From IMG/VR virus record IMGVR_UViG_3300029319_003773, positions 1 through 25,280 of that record: 25,280 nucleotides of DNA; one strand, written 5' to 3'. This DNA comes from a virus. The notes beneath the pieces were generated by a model that ran no database searches, was not told the origin of the DNA, and saw only the letters and a program-made list of their open reading frames with translations. The first letter of the stretch is position 1. Every line of letters starts with the position of its first letter. Below are positions 5,883-14,151 of this stretch, piece by piece. A program made the position numbers and the translations under genes.

Positions 5883-6389
5883 ATGCAAGGAGACTTATTT
5901 ATAGAGGAGTTTGACGGTGATAATAATACACCAGTAGACGTAAGTGATGTAGATATTTATTTTGGCAATAGCAATAAACAAAGAGAGATGATGAACAGAG
6001 CAGTGGAAAATTTACGCAATGTACCTAAAGGTAAGTACATGATTTTTCCTACAGGGTGTATTCATAAACTACCTCAATATGGAAATAGAAATGATTTTCC
6101 TTACATGCTTAACACGTGGGCAGGTAGAGTGGTATATCCACGGTATAGCAGTATGAGGTATCCACTAATTGAAGTGGGAAAACATACACTTTTATGGCAC
6201 AGGCTTTTAGCTATGGTGCTAGTACATAACCCTTTACCTGCTGATAAACCTCTAGTGCATCACATAAACAATGATCCCTTAGATTATGCACTTTCTAACT
6301 TAGAGTGGGTTTCTCATTCTGAAAATAACATTCATGCAGCAAAGATGAAAGTATCTACCACAAAATATTACGGTTCAATATATGTATAA
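5883..6389 (+). CDS. HNH endonuclease (probable free-standing homing endonuclease)
   Basis: This 168-residue protein carries an HNH_3-type nuclease motif: HRLLAMVLVHNPLP (106-119), then VHHINNDPLDY (125-135), SNLEWVSHSENN (138-149) and HA. H126/H127, N139 and N149 form the expected metal and catalytic frame. Such enzymes nick or cut DNA and often spread as mobile genes. AAGGAGG at the end of the integrase gene gives it a strong ribosome site. It overlaps the primase by eight bases, and the primase itself lacks a good ribosome site, which suggests later insertion. Its coding sequence looks more AT-rich than the flanking genes by eye. Confidence 0.87.
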   Translation: MQGDLFIEEFDGDNNTPVDVSDVDIYFGNSNKQREMMNRAVENLRNVPKGKYMIFPTGCIHKLPQYGNRNDFPYMLNTWAGRVVYPRYSSMRYPLIEVGKHTLLWHRLLAMVLVHNPLPADKPLVHHINNDPLDYALSNLEWVSHSENNIHAAKMKVSTTKYYGSIYV

Positions 6390-7137
6390 TTTTATCCAAA
6401 ACCTAGACATACAGGAGTCTGAAACAATCAGGATGGATTGCCCTGAGTGTAGAGGACGCAAGACATTTACAGTTACCAATAACAATGGGCATCTATTGTG
6501 GAATTGCTACAAAGCATCGTGCAATGTGAGTGGCACACATAAGATGAACATGTCTGCTGAGTCTATATATAAGAGGCTAAACATGACTGAGGAAAACCAT
6601 ACCACAGAGTTTTGTATGCCAGTAAACATTGTGCCTCTGAGTAGTGAGTACGAACAGGCAATGGCATGGGCATTTGGTTGGAACTTGTCACCAAACAGAC
6701 ACGGCTTGATGTATGACATACGTGAACACAGAGTTGTGTTTCCTGTTGTGCATGGTGGTGTCACGGTGGACGCTACAGGTAGAGCAATAGGTAAGCGTTT
6801 GCCTAAGTGGAAACGATATGGAAATAATAGGTTGCCATATGTTCACGGTTATGGTAAGGTGGCAGTTGTTGTGGAGGATTGTATAAGTGCTGCTGTCGTT
6901 GGAGATGATCGACATACAGGTGTAGCATTAATGGGAACATCAATGTCTAACGAACAAAAGCAGTACCTATCACAATTCTCTACAGCATTGGTTGCTCTAG
7001 ATAAGGATGCAGTAAACAAAGCACTACAGGTAGCAAAGGAGTTGAAGGGTGTAGTAGAGAAAGTTAAGATCCTGATGTTGAAGGATGATTTGAAGTATGG
7101 AAATGACAAGGATATAGAATTACTTAACATGGCTTGA
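6382..7137 (+). CDS. DNA primase, T7 gp4-like (zinc finger plus TOPRIM)
   Basis: This 251-residue protein matches the primase half of T7 gp4. A CxxC...CxxxxC zinc finger is seen at C20, C23, C42 and C47 (DCPECRGR and NCYKASC), which would read the priming sequence. The catalytic TOPRIM fold follows, with E165 in VVVEDCISAA and D207xD209 in VALDKDA. In T7 this domain is fused to the helicase; here they are separate neighbouring genes. The ATG at 6382 lies inside the HNH gene without a clear ribosome site, and no better in-frame start is seen upstream of the zinc finger. Confidence 0.9.
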   Translation: MYNFIQNLDIQESETIRMDCPECRGRKTFTVTNNNGHLLWNCYKASCNVSGTHKMNMSAESIYKRLNMTEENHTTEFCMPVNIVPLSSEYEQAMAWAFGWNLSPNRHGLMYDIREHRVVFPVVHGGVTVDATGRAIGKRLPKWKRYGNNRLPYVHGYGKVAVVVEDCISAAVVGDDRHTGVALMGTSMSNEQKQYLSQFSTALVALDKDAVNKALQVAKELKGVVEKVKILMLKDDLKYGNDKDIELLNMA

Positions 7138-7148
7138 AAGGAGAAATG

Positions 7149-8375
7149 ATGGAACTTTCTCTAATAAGAAATCTAATGGACAAAGATTTTTATGATGGTA
7201 ACAAAGGCACAAGGTGTCCTGATAAATTGTTCACTAAAGATGTCCAGAAGATCAAACATGCAATAGATAACGCTATGGAAAACTATGAACGTAGTGTCTC
7301 ACCAGAAGAAGTTGAGGCACTTTTTTTATCGGCTAATCCTACGCTTACTACTGCACAGAAGTCTGTGTTTGCAGATATGTTTGAACAGTTAAAGCAACAG
7401 CAACTAATGGACAAAGGTATAGCACGTGATGTTATGAGCACGTTGTTTAGACAGGTGGTTGGGGAAGAGGTAGCTAACTTAGGTTTTGATTTTGTTAATG
7501 GTGATGCCACTACATTAGAACCCTTACGTAATCTACTAGACACATATGCAGATGATTTTATTCCTAGCATACAGGTTAATTGGGATGAGACAGACATGGT
7601 TACATTAATAAAACAGAACAGCATGGACCCACAATGGAAGTTTAACATACGCACCTTGGCACGTAGAGTACCCGGCATAAGTCAGGGCCACCTCATCACA
7701 GTAGGTGCTAGATCCAACACAGGTAAGACTAGCTTCCATGCAAGTCTGGTTATGGGTGATGGTGGCTTTGCAGATCAGGGTGCTAACGTGGCTGTGCTAT
7801 GTAACGAAGAATCAGTTCAGCGTGTGCGTATGCGATACATCAATGCAGCTACAGGCAGGACAGGTAAGGAGATACTAGATGATGTAGACAGTAATCTCAT
7901 GGTGTACAGAGAGAAGTCTAAGAATGTGAAGCACACAGATGCTACGGCTAAGACTATGGATTGGGTAGAGGCTGTGTGTAAAAGATACAAACCTGACGTT
8001 TTAATACTTGACATGGGCGATAAATTTGCTAAAACTTCTACAACAATAAGTACACATGAGTTACTAAAACAGAATGCAATACACGCCAGACAGATAGCCA
8101 AGCAACATGAGTGCGCTATCTTCTACATGTCGCAACTAGCTGCCGAAGCAGAAGGACGCATTGTTCTTGATCAGTCCATGATGGAGGGATCTAAGACAGG
8201 TAAGGCAGCAGAGGCAGATTTGATATTGTTACTCGCAAGAAACTCTATCAAGGAGGCAGGTGATACGGATGAAGATCCAGAACGACATATTACTATAGGC
8301 AAGAATAAGATTACAGGTTGGCATGGTGTGGTAACATGCGAGTTAGATAATCAAGTAGCAAGATTTACAGCATAA
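7149..8375 (+). CDS. Replicative DNA helicase, DnaB / T7 gp4 helicase family
   Basis: This 408-residue RecA-fold helicase would unwind the fork with the adjacent primase. Walker A is GARSNTGKT at about residues 186-194. A catalytic-glutamate motif LCNEES follows, Walker B is VLILDMGDKF (about 284-293), and QLAAEAEG plus GSKTGKAAEADL match the later DnaB motifs. The N-terminal 140 residues are helical, like a primase-interaction domain. ATG 7149 is chosen because AAAGGAG (7137-7143) sits five bases upstream; ATG 7146 and TTG 7134 are too close to or overlap that site. Confidence 0.92.
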   Translation: MELSLIRNLMDKDFYDGNKGTRCPDKLFTKDVQKIKHAIDNAMENYERSVSPEEVEALFLSANPTLTTAQKSVFADMFEQLKQQQLMDKGIARDVMSTLFRQVVGEEVANLGFDFVNGDATTLEPLRNLLDTYADDFIPSIQVNWDETDMVTLIKQNSMDPQWKFNIRTLARRVPGISQGHLITVGARSNTGKTSFHASLVMGDGGFADQGANVAVLCNEESVQRVRMRYINAATGRTGKEILDDVDSNLMVYREKSKNVKHTDATAKTMDWVEAVCKRYKPDVLILDMGDKFAKTSTTISTHELLKQNAIHARQIAKQHECAIFYMSQLAAEAEGRIVLDQSMMEGSKTGKAAEADLILLLARNSIKEAGDTDEDPERHITIGKNKITGWHGVVTCELDNQVARFTA

Positions 8376-8386
8376 GGAGGATACAT

Positions 8387-9109
8387 ATGGTAAATATATT
8401 TAGACCCAAACCAGATGCAGAGGAACAGATCTTCTTTCCTTTTGGACCTGTTATGGGTTACAAGAAACTAAGTGCAAAGTTTGTGGCAGATATGAATGCA
8501 CTCTTTGATAAAGACGTTGCATCCATGACTGACTACTCTGATCAGCTAGTCGGTAAGGTAAAGCAGGAGTTGTTCTTTACAGATGAGATGCGAGACACAT
8601 TCTTGAACGAGATCAAACAGTTTGTAGGTAGCTACAACAACACAGCTACAATACGTAACTCATACGGACAGAACATGTTAGACACAGAGAAGAATAACTA
8701 TTCTGTACAGTTTATATCAGGCTGGATGGTGCGTCAGTTTGAGAATGACTACAACCCATTGCATCTACATACAGGATGTAGGATGTCATGCGTTGGCTAT
8801 CTCAAGTTGCCTGATGGCATTGACTCTGAATGGGAAGAGGATTACAAAGATCACCACCCTTCACATGGACACATACAGTTTGTGCATGGCACTGCCAGTA
8901 CGTATAGTGCTACAAACTTTATGGTTAAGCCACAGGTGGGTGACTTCTATTTGTTTCCTAGTGAGTTGTTTCACTGTGTCTACCCATTTAAGACTAAGGG
9001 TGAACGTAGATCCTTTAGTGTAAACTTTAACTTCCTTGAGATCCCAAAGAAAGTGGAGCAAGAAAATGATGGAACAGTTAAAGCATCAGTTGTCGGACAA
9101 GAGGGCTAG
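8387..9109 (+). CDS. 2-oxoglutarate/Fe(II)-dependent oxygenase
   Basis: This 240-residue protein fits the 2OG-FeII_Oxy_5 type family often seen in marine phages. The core is NPLHLHTGCRMSCVGYLKLP (residues 123-142) with metal-ligand candidates H126/H128. The distal histidine H196 follows in FPSELFHCVYPF, and the 2OG-binding arginine in GERRSFSVNFNF (R207/R208). Such enzymes hydroxylate or demethylate proteins, nucleic acids or small molecules; the substrate here is unknown. It has a strong ribosome site (AAGGAGG) and sits between helicase and polymerase, overlapping the polymerase start by 44 bases. That placement suggests coordinated expression with replication. Confidence 0.85.
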   Translation: MVNIFRPKPDAEEQIFFPFGPVMGYKKLSAKFVADMNALFDKDVASMTDYSDQLVGKVKQELFFTDEMRDTFLNEIKQFVGSYNNTATIRNSYGQNMLDTEKNNYSVQFISGWMVRQFENDYNPLHLHTGCRMSCVGYLKLPDGIDSEWEEDYKDHHPSHGHIQFVHGTASTYSATNFMVKPQVGDFYLFPSELFHCVYPFKTKGERRSFSVNFNFLEIPKKVEQENDGTVKASVVGQEG

Positions 9110-11159
9110 TGGTCCAGTGAAACTTACCTTAGACGTTGAGAACACAGTAACAAAACGTAACGGTAAGTTGCACCTTGATCCCTTTGAACCTGATAATACG
9201 TTGGTCATGGTGGGTATGCTTGATGATCGTGGTAATGAAACAATTGTTACCTTTGATCACAGTGAAGTATCACCCACCAGTGATGGACACAAGATAGTGC
9301 AGGACGCTTTGGATAAGGCTACTGTATTGATAGGCCACAACATCAGCCATGACCTTGTGTGGTTATGGGAGTCTGGCTTCAAGTATAATGGCACAGTGTT
9401 TGATACTATGATGATGGAGTACATCATACAGCGTGGCATCAAACAACCACTATCTCTTGAGGCATGTGCTGAACGGTACGAGTTAGATACTAAGAAGCAG
9501 GACACTCTGAAAGAATACTTAAAGAAAGGTTTGTCTGTACGTGACATACCACACGCAGAGTTATCTGAGTATCTTAGTGCTGACTTACATGCCACACAGC
9601 AACTAGCACATGAACTTAACTTAAAGTTCAACGGTGCTAATGATGTGGGTCTTAGTAAGATTAGATACTTAACTAACATGATGGTGGTTGAGTTATCTAA
9701 AATACATACACGTGGATTTAAAGTTGATAGTGATGCACTAGAAGAAGTGCGTATCACATTTGAAGAAGAAAGAAAGGAGATAGTAGCGTATCTAGATGGA
9801 AAGGTAAGAGAACTTATGGGTGATGTACCCATTAATCTAAGTAGTCCAGAGCAATTGTCTACTTTGATTTATAGTCGTAAGCCTAAGAATAAAACAGTGT
9901 GGATGAACGCACACGAACCTTATATGTCTGACGCAAGTTTCAGAGATCTAATTCGTGACCAGACTGACATTGTATATAAGGCTAAGTTAAAGCAGTGTAA
10001 AACCTGCTATGGTTCAGGTAAAATAAGAAAGGTAAAAAAGGATGGCACTCCATTTGCTAAAGAAACGAGATGTTCCACGTGTGGTGGTAACGGTTATCAC
10101 GTTATTCCTACTAACGCTGTTGCTGGTTTAAAGTTTATACCACCTAGTGCTAAGTGGGCTACAGCTAGTGGCTTCTCCACCAACAAACGTAATCTGGAGT
10201 TACTAGCTAATGCTGCAAGAAGAAAAGATATGCCAGAGGCTCTAGAGTTTTTGGAAAAGGTACAGAGGTTGTCTGCACTGGACACATATCTTTCTTCTTT
10301 CGTTGGTGGTATAAAGAATAATATTAAGGCTGATGGTATGTTACATGTTAAGTTAAACCAACACATGACATCTACTGGTAGACTAAGTGGTAAAGAACCT
10401 AACATGCAGAACATGCCTAGAGGTGGTACGTTCCCTGTCAAACGTGTATTTATATCACGCTTTGATGGTGGACGTATCGTTGAGGCTGACTTTGCACAAC
10501 TAGAGTTTAGAGTCGCAGCATTCCTGTCACAAGATCCTATTGCCATACAAGAAGTGGTAGAGGGTTTTGATGTACATGCTTATACTGCTAAAGTTATATC
10601 TGATGCAGGACAACCTATGAGTAGACAAGAAGCTAAAGCACATACCTTTGCACCACTGTACGGTGCTAGTGGGTATGGCAGATCAGAGGCAGAGGCCACA
10701 TACTACTCACACTTTAATGAGAAGTATATGGGCATCGCAAGATGGCACAAGTCTCTTGCCAAAGAAGCACTAAACACTGGTAAGATACGCACACCATCAG
10801 GTAGGGAGTTTTCTTTTCCTGATGTGGTACGTAGTCCTAGAGGTAGAGTGAGTCATTTCACTCAAATAAAAAACTATCCTGTACAGTCATTTGCTACAGC
10901 AGATATAGTTCCTGTTGCACTGTGGCAGTTTGATCACATGTTACGCAACAAAAAGTCTTGCGTAGTAAATACTGTGCATGATAGTATCGTCATTGATGTG
11001 CACCCTGACGAATTGGATTGGGTAATACACGTAGTCCAAAGCACAAACGATAATATCAAGGATATAATACGTGAGTGGTTAGAGGTAGATTTCAATGTGC
11101 CTTTGTTATTAGAGGCAAAAATAGGTAATAATTGGCTTGACATGAAGGACGTAACGTAG
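9066..11159 (+). CDS. Family A DNA polymerase with 3'-5' exonuclease and DnaJ-like zinc insertion
   Basis: This 697-residue replicative polymerase has both domains intact. Exonuclease: D23xE25 in LTLDVENT, D96 in GHNISHDLVW, and Y169xxxD173 in EYLSADLHA. Polymerase: motif A VEADFAQLEFR (D475), motif B RQEAKAHTFAPLYG (R520, K524, F528), and motif C NTVHDSIVID (H638, D639). The position equivalent to E. coli PolI 762 is Phe. Between the exonuclease and palm, in the thumb region, two CxxCxGxG motifs (C311-C314 and C336-C339) form a DnaJ-type zinc finger, as described for phage HMO-2011. ATG 9066 is chosen because GGAG (9054-9057) is correctly spaced; an in-frame TTG lies at 9036. Confidence 0.95.
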   Translation: MMEQLKHQLSDKRASGPVKLTLDVENTVTKRNGKLHLDPFEPDNTLVMVGMLDDRGNETIVTFDHSEVSPTSDGHKIVQDALDKATVLIGHNISHDLVWLWESGFKYNGTVFDTMMMEYIIQRGIKQPLSLEACAERYELDTKKQDTLKEYLKKGLSVRDIPHAELSEYLSADLHATQQLAHELNLKFNGANDVGLSKIRYLTNMMVVELSKIHTRGFKVDSDALEEVRITFEEERKEIVAYLDGKVRELMGDVPINLSSPEQLSTLIYSRKPKNKTVWMNAHEPYMSDASFRDLIRDQTDIVYKAKLKQCKTCYGSGKIRKVKKDGTPFAKETRCSTCGGNGYHVIPTNAVAGLKFIPPSAKWATASGFSTNKRNLELLANAARRKDMPEALEFLEKVQRLSALDTYLSSFVGGIKNNIKADGMLHVKLNQHMTSTGRLSGKEPNMQNMPRGGTFPVKRVFISRFDGGRIVEADFAQLEFRVAAFLSQDPIAIQEVVEGFDVHAYTAKVISDAGQPMSRQEAKAHTFAPLYGASGYGRSEAEATYYSHFNEKYMGIARWHKSLAKEALNTGKIRTPSGREFSFPDVVRSPRGRVSHFTQIKNYPVQSFATADIVPVALWQFDHMLRNKKSCVVNTVHDSIVIDVHPDELDWVIHVVQSTNDNIKDIIREWLEVDFNVPLLLEAKIGNNWLDMKDVT

Positions 11160-11203
11160 TATAACTTATGCTCTTTTGGAAAACATGTAGAGGAGAAAAA
11201 CAC

Positions 11204-12118
11204 ATGGCAATGATAGAAACAATAGACACTGACAACTATGAAGTAATGGCTAAAGCAATGGGCATCACAGCAGATGCTAGTGCTAAGACTGCTCAAAGCA
11301 ACCTAGCTAGATTACGCATTAGTCATGCACCTATCATGGGTGACACTGAAGTTAAAGGTAAGAAGGTAAAGATGGAAGTAGTACCCGGTGGGTATTACAG
11401 ACTTGACGTACCAGACGGTAATGCATCTGTTGCATCAGGTATGTACTATGCACCAGTTGTAACAATAAGAACTTTTCTACAACGCTTCATGTACAAGCGA
11501 TTTATTAAAGGATCTGGATCTGTTCCTAACAGGTTTGTTAAGACTGTCATGGGTGATTCACTCAAGGTAGATCTTAAAGATAATGATGGTGGCTTTAACT
11601 GTGGTAAGCCTACAGGTTGGATCAAAGACTTCAAGGCACTGCCACAGTCACAGCAAACATTAATTAAAGAGATCAAGCGCACACGTGTACTATTTGGTTT
11701 GCTAGATCTCAAAGATGTTGTCAACGAAAACGGTGAGGAGGTTAAACAAAAAATTGAATCATTCCCTTTTATATGGGAGATAGACAATCGTAATGCTTTT
11801 AAACTATTGGGTGATACCTACAACACATTCGGTAAGAAGAAGTTATTACCTATCTCACATACAATATCATTTGGTACTGAAGAACAATCATTACCTAATG
11901 GTAGTAGCTTCTACCTACCTACTGTGAATGCAGACTTTAATAATGCATTATCTATATCACAGGAGGACCATGAGGCATTCAGTAACTTTATGGGTTGGGT
12001 AGATAACTATAACAACTACATTATTTCTGAATGGAATAAGAAGTCAGAGTCACTATCATCTAGCGATGAGAAAGTTCTGGATGAGTTTCATTCACTTGAT
12101 GATGAAGCACCCTTCTAA
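11204..12118 (+). CDS. Probable single-stranded DNA-binding protein
   Basis: This 304-residue protein directly follows the polymerase, where T7-like phages often carry SSB-type genes. The body has beta-rich segments (GGYYRLDVPDG, MYYAPVVTIRTFLQRFMYKRF) and many Lys and aromatic residues. The end is acidic, with a final Phe (FHSLDDEAPF), like the C-terminal tails of bacterial SSB and T7 gp2.5 that dock replication partners. There is no confident domain match from reading alone, so the call rests on tail and position. ATG 11204 has AGGAGA (11191-11196) upstream; the frame is open from ATG 11168. The next gene begins immediately after the stop. Confidence 0.65.
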   Translation: MAMIETIDTDNYEVMAKAMGITADASAKTAQSNLARLRISHAPIMGDTEVKGKKVKMEVVPGGYYRLDVPDGNASVASGMYYAPVVTIRTFLQRFMYKRFIKGSGSVPNRFVKTVMGDSLKVDLKDNDGGFNCGKPTGWIKDFKALPQSQQTLIKEIKRTRVLFGLLDLKDVVNENGEEVKQKIESFPFIWEIDNRNAFKLLGDTYNTFGKKKLLPISHTISFGTEEQSLPNGSSFYLPTVNADFNNALSISQEDHEAFSNFMGWVDNYNNYIISEWNKKSESLSSSDEKVLDEFHSLDDEAPF

Positions 12119-12997
12119 ATGAACCATCCTGCCGAACTGACGTTAGCACAGTACATGACAGATGCAGCCAACGGTAAGGCTGTGATGTCTGATGCCACTA
12201 TTGAAAAGATAGGCAAAGACGTTATGGATGCGCTAAAGCGTCAGTTTGGTGGAGGTACTAAGCGTAAGGACTTTGCACTGAGGATGTCTAACGTAGGTAG
12301 ACCTTCATGCCAGTTATGGTTTCAGAAGAATCGTCCTAATGAAGCTACACCTCTGCCAAGTAACTTTGTTATGAACATGATGTTAGGAGATATAGTAGAA
12401 GCAATATTTAAGGGATTGTTAACAGAAGCAAAGGTAGCATTTGAAGATGCAGATCACGTTGCATTGGAGATACCAGAAGCAGATGTTACAATTAATGGTA
12501 CGTATGATATAGCTATTGATGGTGCAGTCGATGATATTAAGTCTGCATCTGATTGGTCTTATCGTAATAAGTTCAAGTCCTTTGCATCACTAAAGGAGAG
12601 TGACTCCTTTGGATATGTAGGACAGTTAGCAGGATACGCACAAGCATCTGGTCTAAAGGCTGGAGGTTGGTGGGTGATAAACAAAGCCAATGGTAGTTTT
12701 AAATATATTCCTGCTAGTGGTCTTGACATGATGGAGGAATTGTATAAAATAAAGAAGACTGCTCTAGCTGTACAGAGTGACAAACTAGAACGGTGCTTCG
12801 ATGCTGTTGATGAAGTATTCAACGGTAAAAAGACAGGCAACAAAATACTAGGATCAGAATGTAGCTGGTGTTCTTACAGACATGCCTGTTGGCCTACACT
12901 AAAAGAACTGCCAGCATTAAAGTCACGTGCAAAGGAACCAAAGACAGTTTCTTACGTGCATATAAAAGGAGAGGATAATGATGAAAGAGTTTCCTGA
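12119..12997 (+). CDS. PD-(D/E)XK exonuclease, Cas4/RecB-like, with probable Fe-S cluster
   Basis: This 292-residue protein looks like a RecB/Cas4-family nuclease. Active-site residues are visible as GTYDIAID (D130), then DDIKSAS (D139 and K141, the D/ExK pair) and GQLAGYAQA (Q169). Four cysteines sit as in Cas4 and AddB iron-sulfur nucleases: one early (C64 in RPSCQLWF) and three late (C248, C251 and C257 in CSWCSYRHAC). It would degrade DNA ends, for host DNA breakdown or recombination, filling the place of T7 gp6. It starts at the base after the previous stop without a strong ribosome site, so coupled translation is likely. Confidence 0.85.
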   Translation: MNHPAELTLAQYMTDAANGKAVMSDATIEKIGKDVMDALKRQFGGGTKRKDFALRMSNVGRPSCQLWFQKNRPNEATPLPSNFVMNMMLGDIVEAIFKGLLTEAKVAFEDADHVALEIPEADVTINGTYDIAIDGAVDDIKSASDWSYRNKFKSFASLKESDSFGYVGQLAGYAQASGLKAGGWWVINKANGSFKYIPASGLDMMEELYKIKKTALAVQSDKLERCFDAVDEVFNGKKTGNKILGSECSWCSYRHACWPTLKELPALKSRAKEPKTVSYVHIKGEDNDERVS

Positions 12998-13133
12998 AGA
13001 AAGTTATCTTGAGGCAAACCCTGATGTTAAGGAAGCTGTTGAGAATGGACAGTTCCGTAATGGTAAGCATCACTATGATGCGTTTGGCAAAAACGAGAAC
13101 AGGAAAGGATTAGATGAATGGGAGACGAGCTAA
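12978..13133 (+). CDS. 51-residue protein with one YLxxNPDV module
   Basis: This short gene starts at tandem ATG codons (12978, 12981) behind AAAGGAGAGG. Almost the whole protein is one module: SYLEANPDVKEAVENG, then HHYDAFGKNENR. The same YLxxNPDx...HFxxFGxxE layout occurs three times at the N-terminus of the virion protein at 22892-25280 on the other strand. Similar modules are found in bacterial secreted and surface proteins, with no settled function. It overlaps the nuclease gene by 20 bases and the next gene by 16. Confidence 0.75.
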   Translation: MMKEFPEESYLEANPDVKEAVENGQFRNGKHHYDAFGKNENRKGLDEWETS

Positions 13134-13336
13134 CAGAGTTAGAAAACTCTATAAAGGATTTGGAAAAACAGTTAGTCGAAATGAAACGTGAGTATAGGGA
13201 AAAGCGTACATCATCTTTACGATCAGCATTAGAAGCACGTAAAGAAATAGATGCAACTATACGTGATGAATTAAAGACGTTAGGCTATCACCATATCCCT
13301 GCCTACGTTACTGGTGGAATAGGAAGATACTTCTAA
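13118..13336 (+). CDS. Small coiled-coil protein
   Basis: This 72-residue protein has a strong heptad-type helix over about residues 3-55 (LTELENSIKDLEKQLVEMK and onward). A short Gly-rich tail follows, PAYVTGGIGRYF. AGGAAAGGA at 13101-13109 is eight bases before the ATG. It overlaps the end of the preceding gene and precedes endonuclease I by a few bases. A small adaptor or DNA-metabolism accessory protein is possible; no family recognised. Confidence 0.7.
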   Translation: MGDELTELENSIKDLEKQLVEMKREYREKRTSSLRSALEARKEIDATIRDELKTLGYHHIPAYVTGGIGRYF

Positions 13337-13342
13337 CCAGTG

Positions 13343-13795
13343 ATGAACTACGCTAGGTATGCTCATGCAAGGAAGTATGGGTACAGGTCAGGCTTAGAGA
13401 AGAAACTTGCTGATTATCTTGAGTTATTAAAAGTAAAGTATGACTATGAGACAATCAAGATTGAGTGGGAAGATCTAGCCTACCGTACCTATACTCCTGA
13501 TTTTATATTGGCTAACGGTATAATCATTGAGACAAAGGGGATGTTTACAGCAATAGACAGGCGTAAACATCTTTGTATTAAGAGACAGCATCCTAAGTTA
13601 GATATACGTTTTGTGTTTGAAAACAGTAAACGTAAGCTACGAAAGGGTGCTAAGAGTACGTATGGTCAGTGGTGTTTCAAGCATAACTTTCTATATGCAA
13701 ATAGGGTTATCCCTGAAGAATGGCTAAAAGAAAAAGGAAAGAACAAACACAAAAAGTTTATATGTTTTACTGGAACTAAAAGGAGAGTGGTATGA
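13343..13795 (+). CDS. Endonuclease I, T7 gp3-like Holliday junction resolvase
   Basis: This protein of about 150 residues closely follows T7 endonuclease I. Shared segments include YRSGLEKKLADYL, YTPDFILANG, IIETKGMF, RRKHLCIKRQHPKLDIR, and a C-terminal ANRVIPEEWLKE. Catalytic residues are E19, D53, E63 and K65, matching T7 E20, D55, E65 and K67. It cuts four-way junctions and branched DNA, helping host DNA degradation and resolving replication intermediates. A GTG at 13340 directly precedes the ATG at 13343 and could also serve; the ribosome site is weak, so coupling to the upstream gene is likely. Confidence 0.95.
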   Translation: MNYARYAHARKYGYRSGLEKKLADYLELLKVKYDYETIKIEWEDLAYRTYTPDFILANGIIIETKGMFTAIDRRKHLCIKRQHPKLDIRFVFENSKRKLRKGAKSTYGQWCFKHNFLYANRVIPEEWLKEKGKNKHKKFICFTGTKRRVV

Positions 13796-14151
13796 AGAAA
13801 CCTACACCTACTGACTTTGAACCAAATGATTTTGTTATTAGGCTAAGACCACACATGGAAAAAGAAGAATGGAATGGTGATGTAGATGTAAGTATTATGT
13901 GGGATGGTAGTAACCATTTATCAGAAGATGACTTCTTACGGTTTATGCATCTAACTAAAATGATATGTGCATCTGTGCCATTGATGGAAGACAATCCTGC
14001 ATTACGTGATAACATCAGTGATTTTGTATACGAGTCTTATAACAACCTAGACAATGATAAACCAGTGCCACAAAGTCAACCAGAAATAATTGACAGACAG
14101 GGCAATGTAGTGTATTTATCTTTTAATACAAAAACAAAAGGATCTGCATAA
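13792..14151 (+). CDS. Conserved phage protein of unknown function
   Basis: This 119-residue acidic protein begins MKKPTPTDFEPNDFVIRLRP. It contains a strand DVDVSIMWDG, a helix around residues 44-64, and a C-terminal strand VVYLSFNTK. AAAGGAGAG before the ATG is a strong ribosome site, and the start overlaps the endonuclease gene by four bases. Proteins of this size lie beside the DUF3310 gene in related marine phages as I recall, without a function. Confidence 0.75.
   Translation: MKKPTPTDFEPNDFVIRLRPHMEKEEWNGDVDVSIMWDGSNHLSEDDFLRFMHLTKMICASVPLMEDNPALRDNISDFVYESYNNLDNDKPVPQSQPEIIDRQGNVVYLSFNTKTKGSA

Noticed and set aside
4990-6390. Search for an attP or tRNA-like end beside the integrase
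   Set aside because: No stretch resembling a tRNA T-arm and acceptor end was found, and no room exists between the genes. The attachment site may lie outside the window.
9257-9832. Minus-strand frame of 191 residues inside the DNA polymerase gene
   Set aside because: It lies opposite the exonuclease domain, whose motifs are intact; no independent evidence for a gene.
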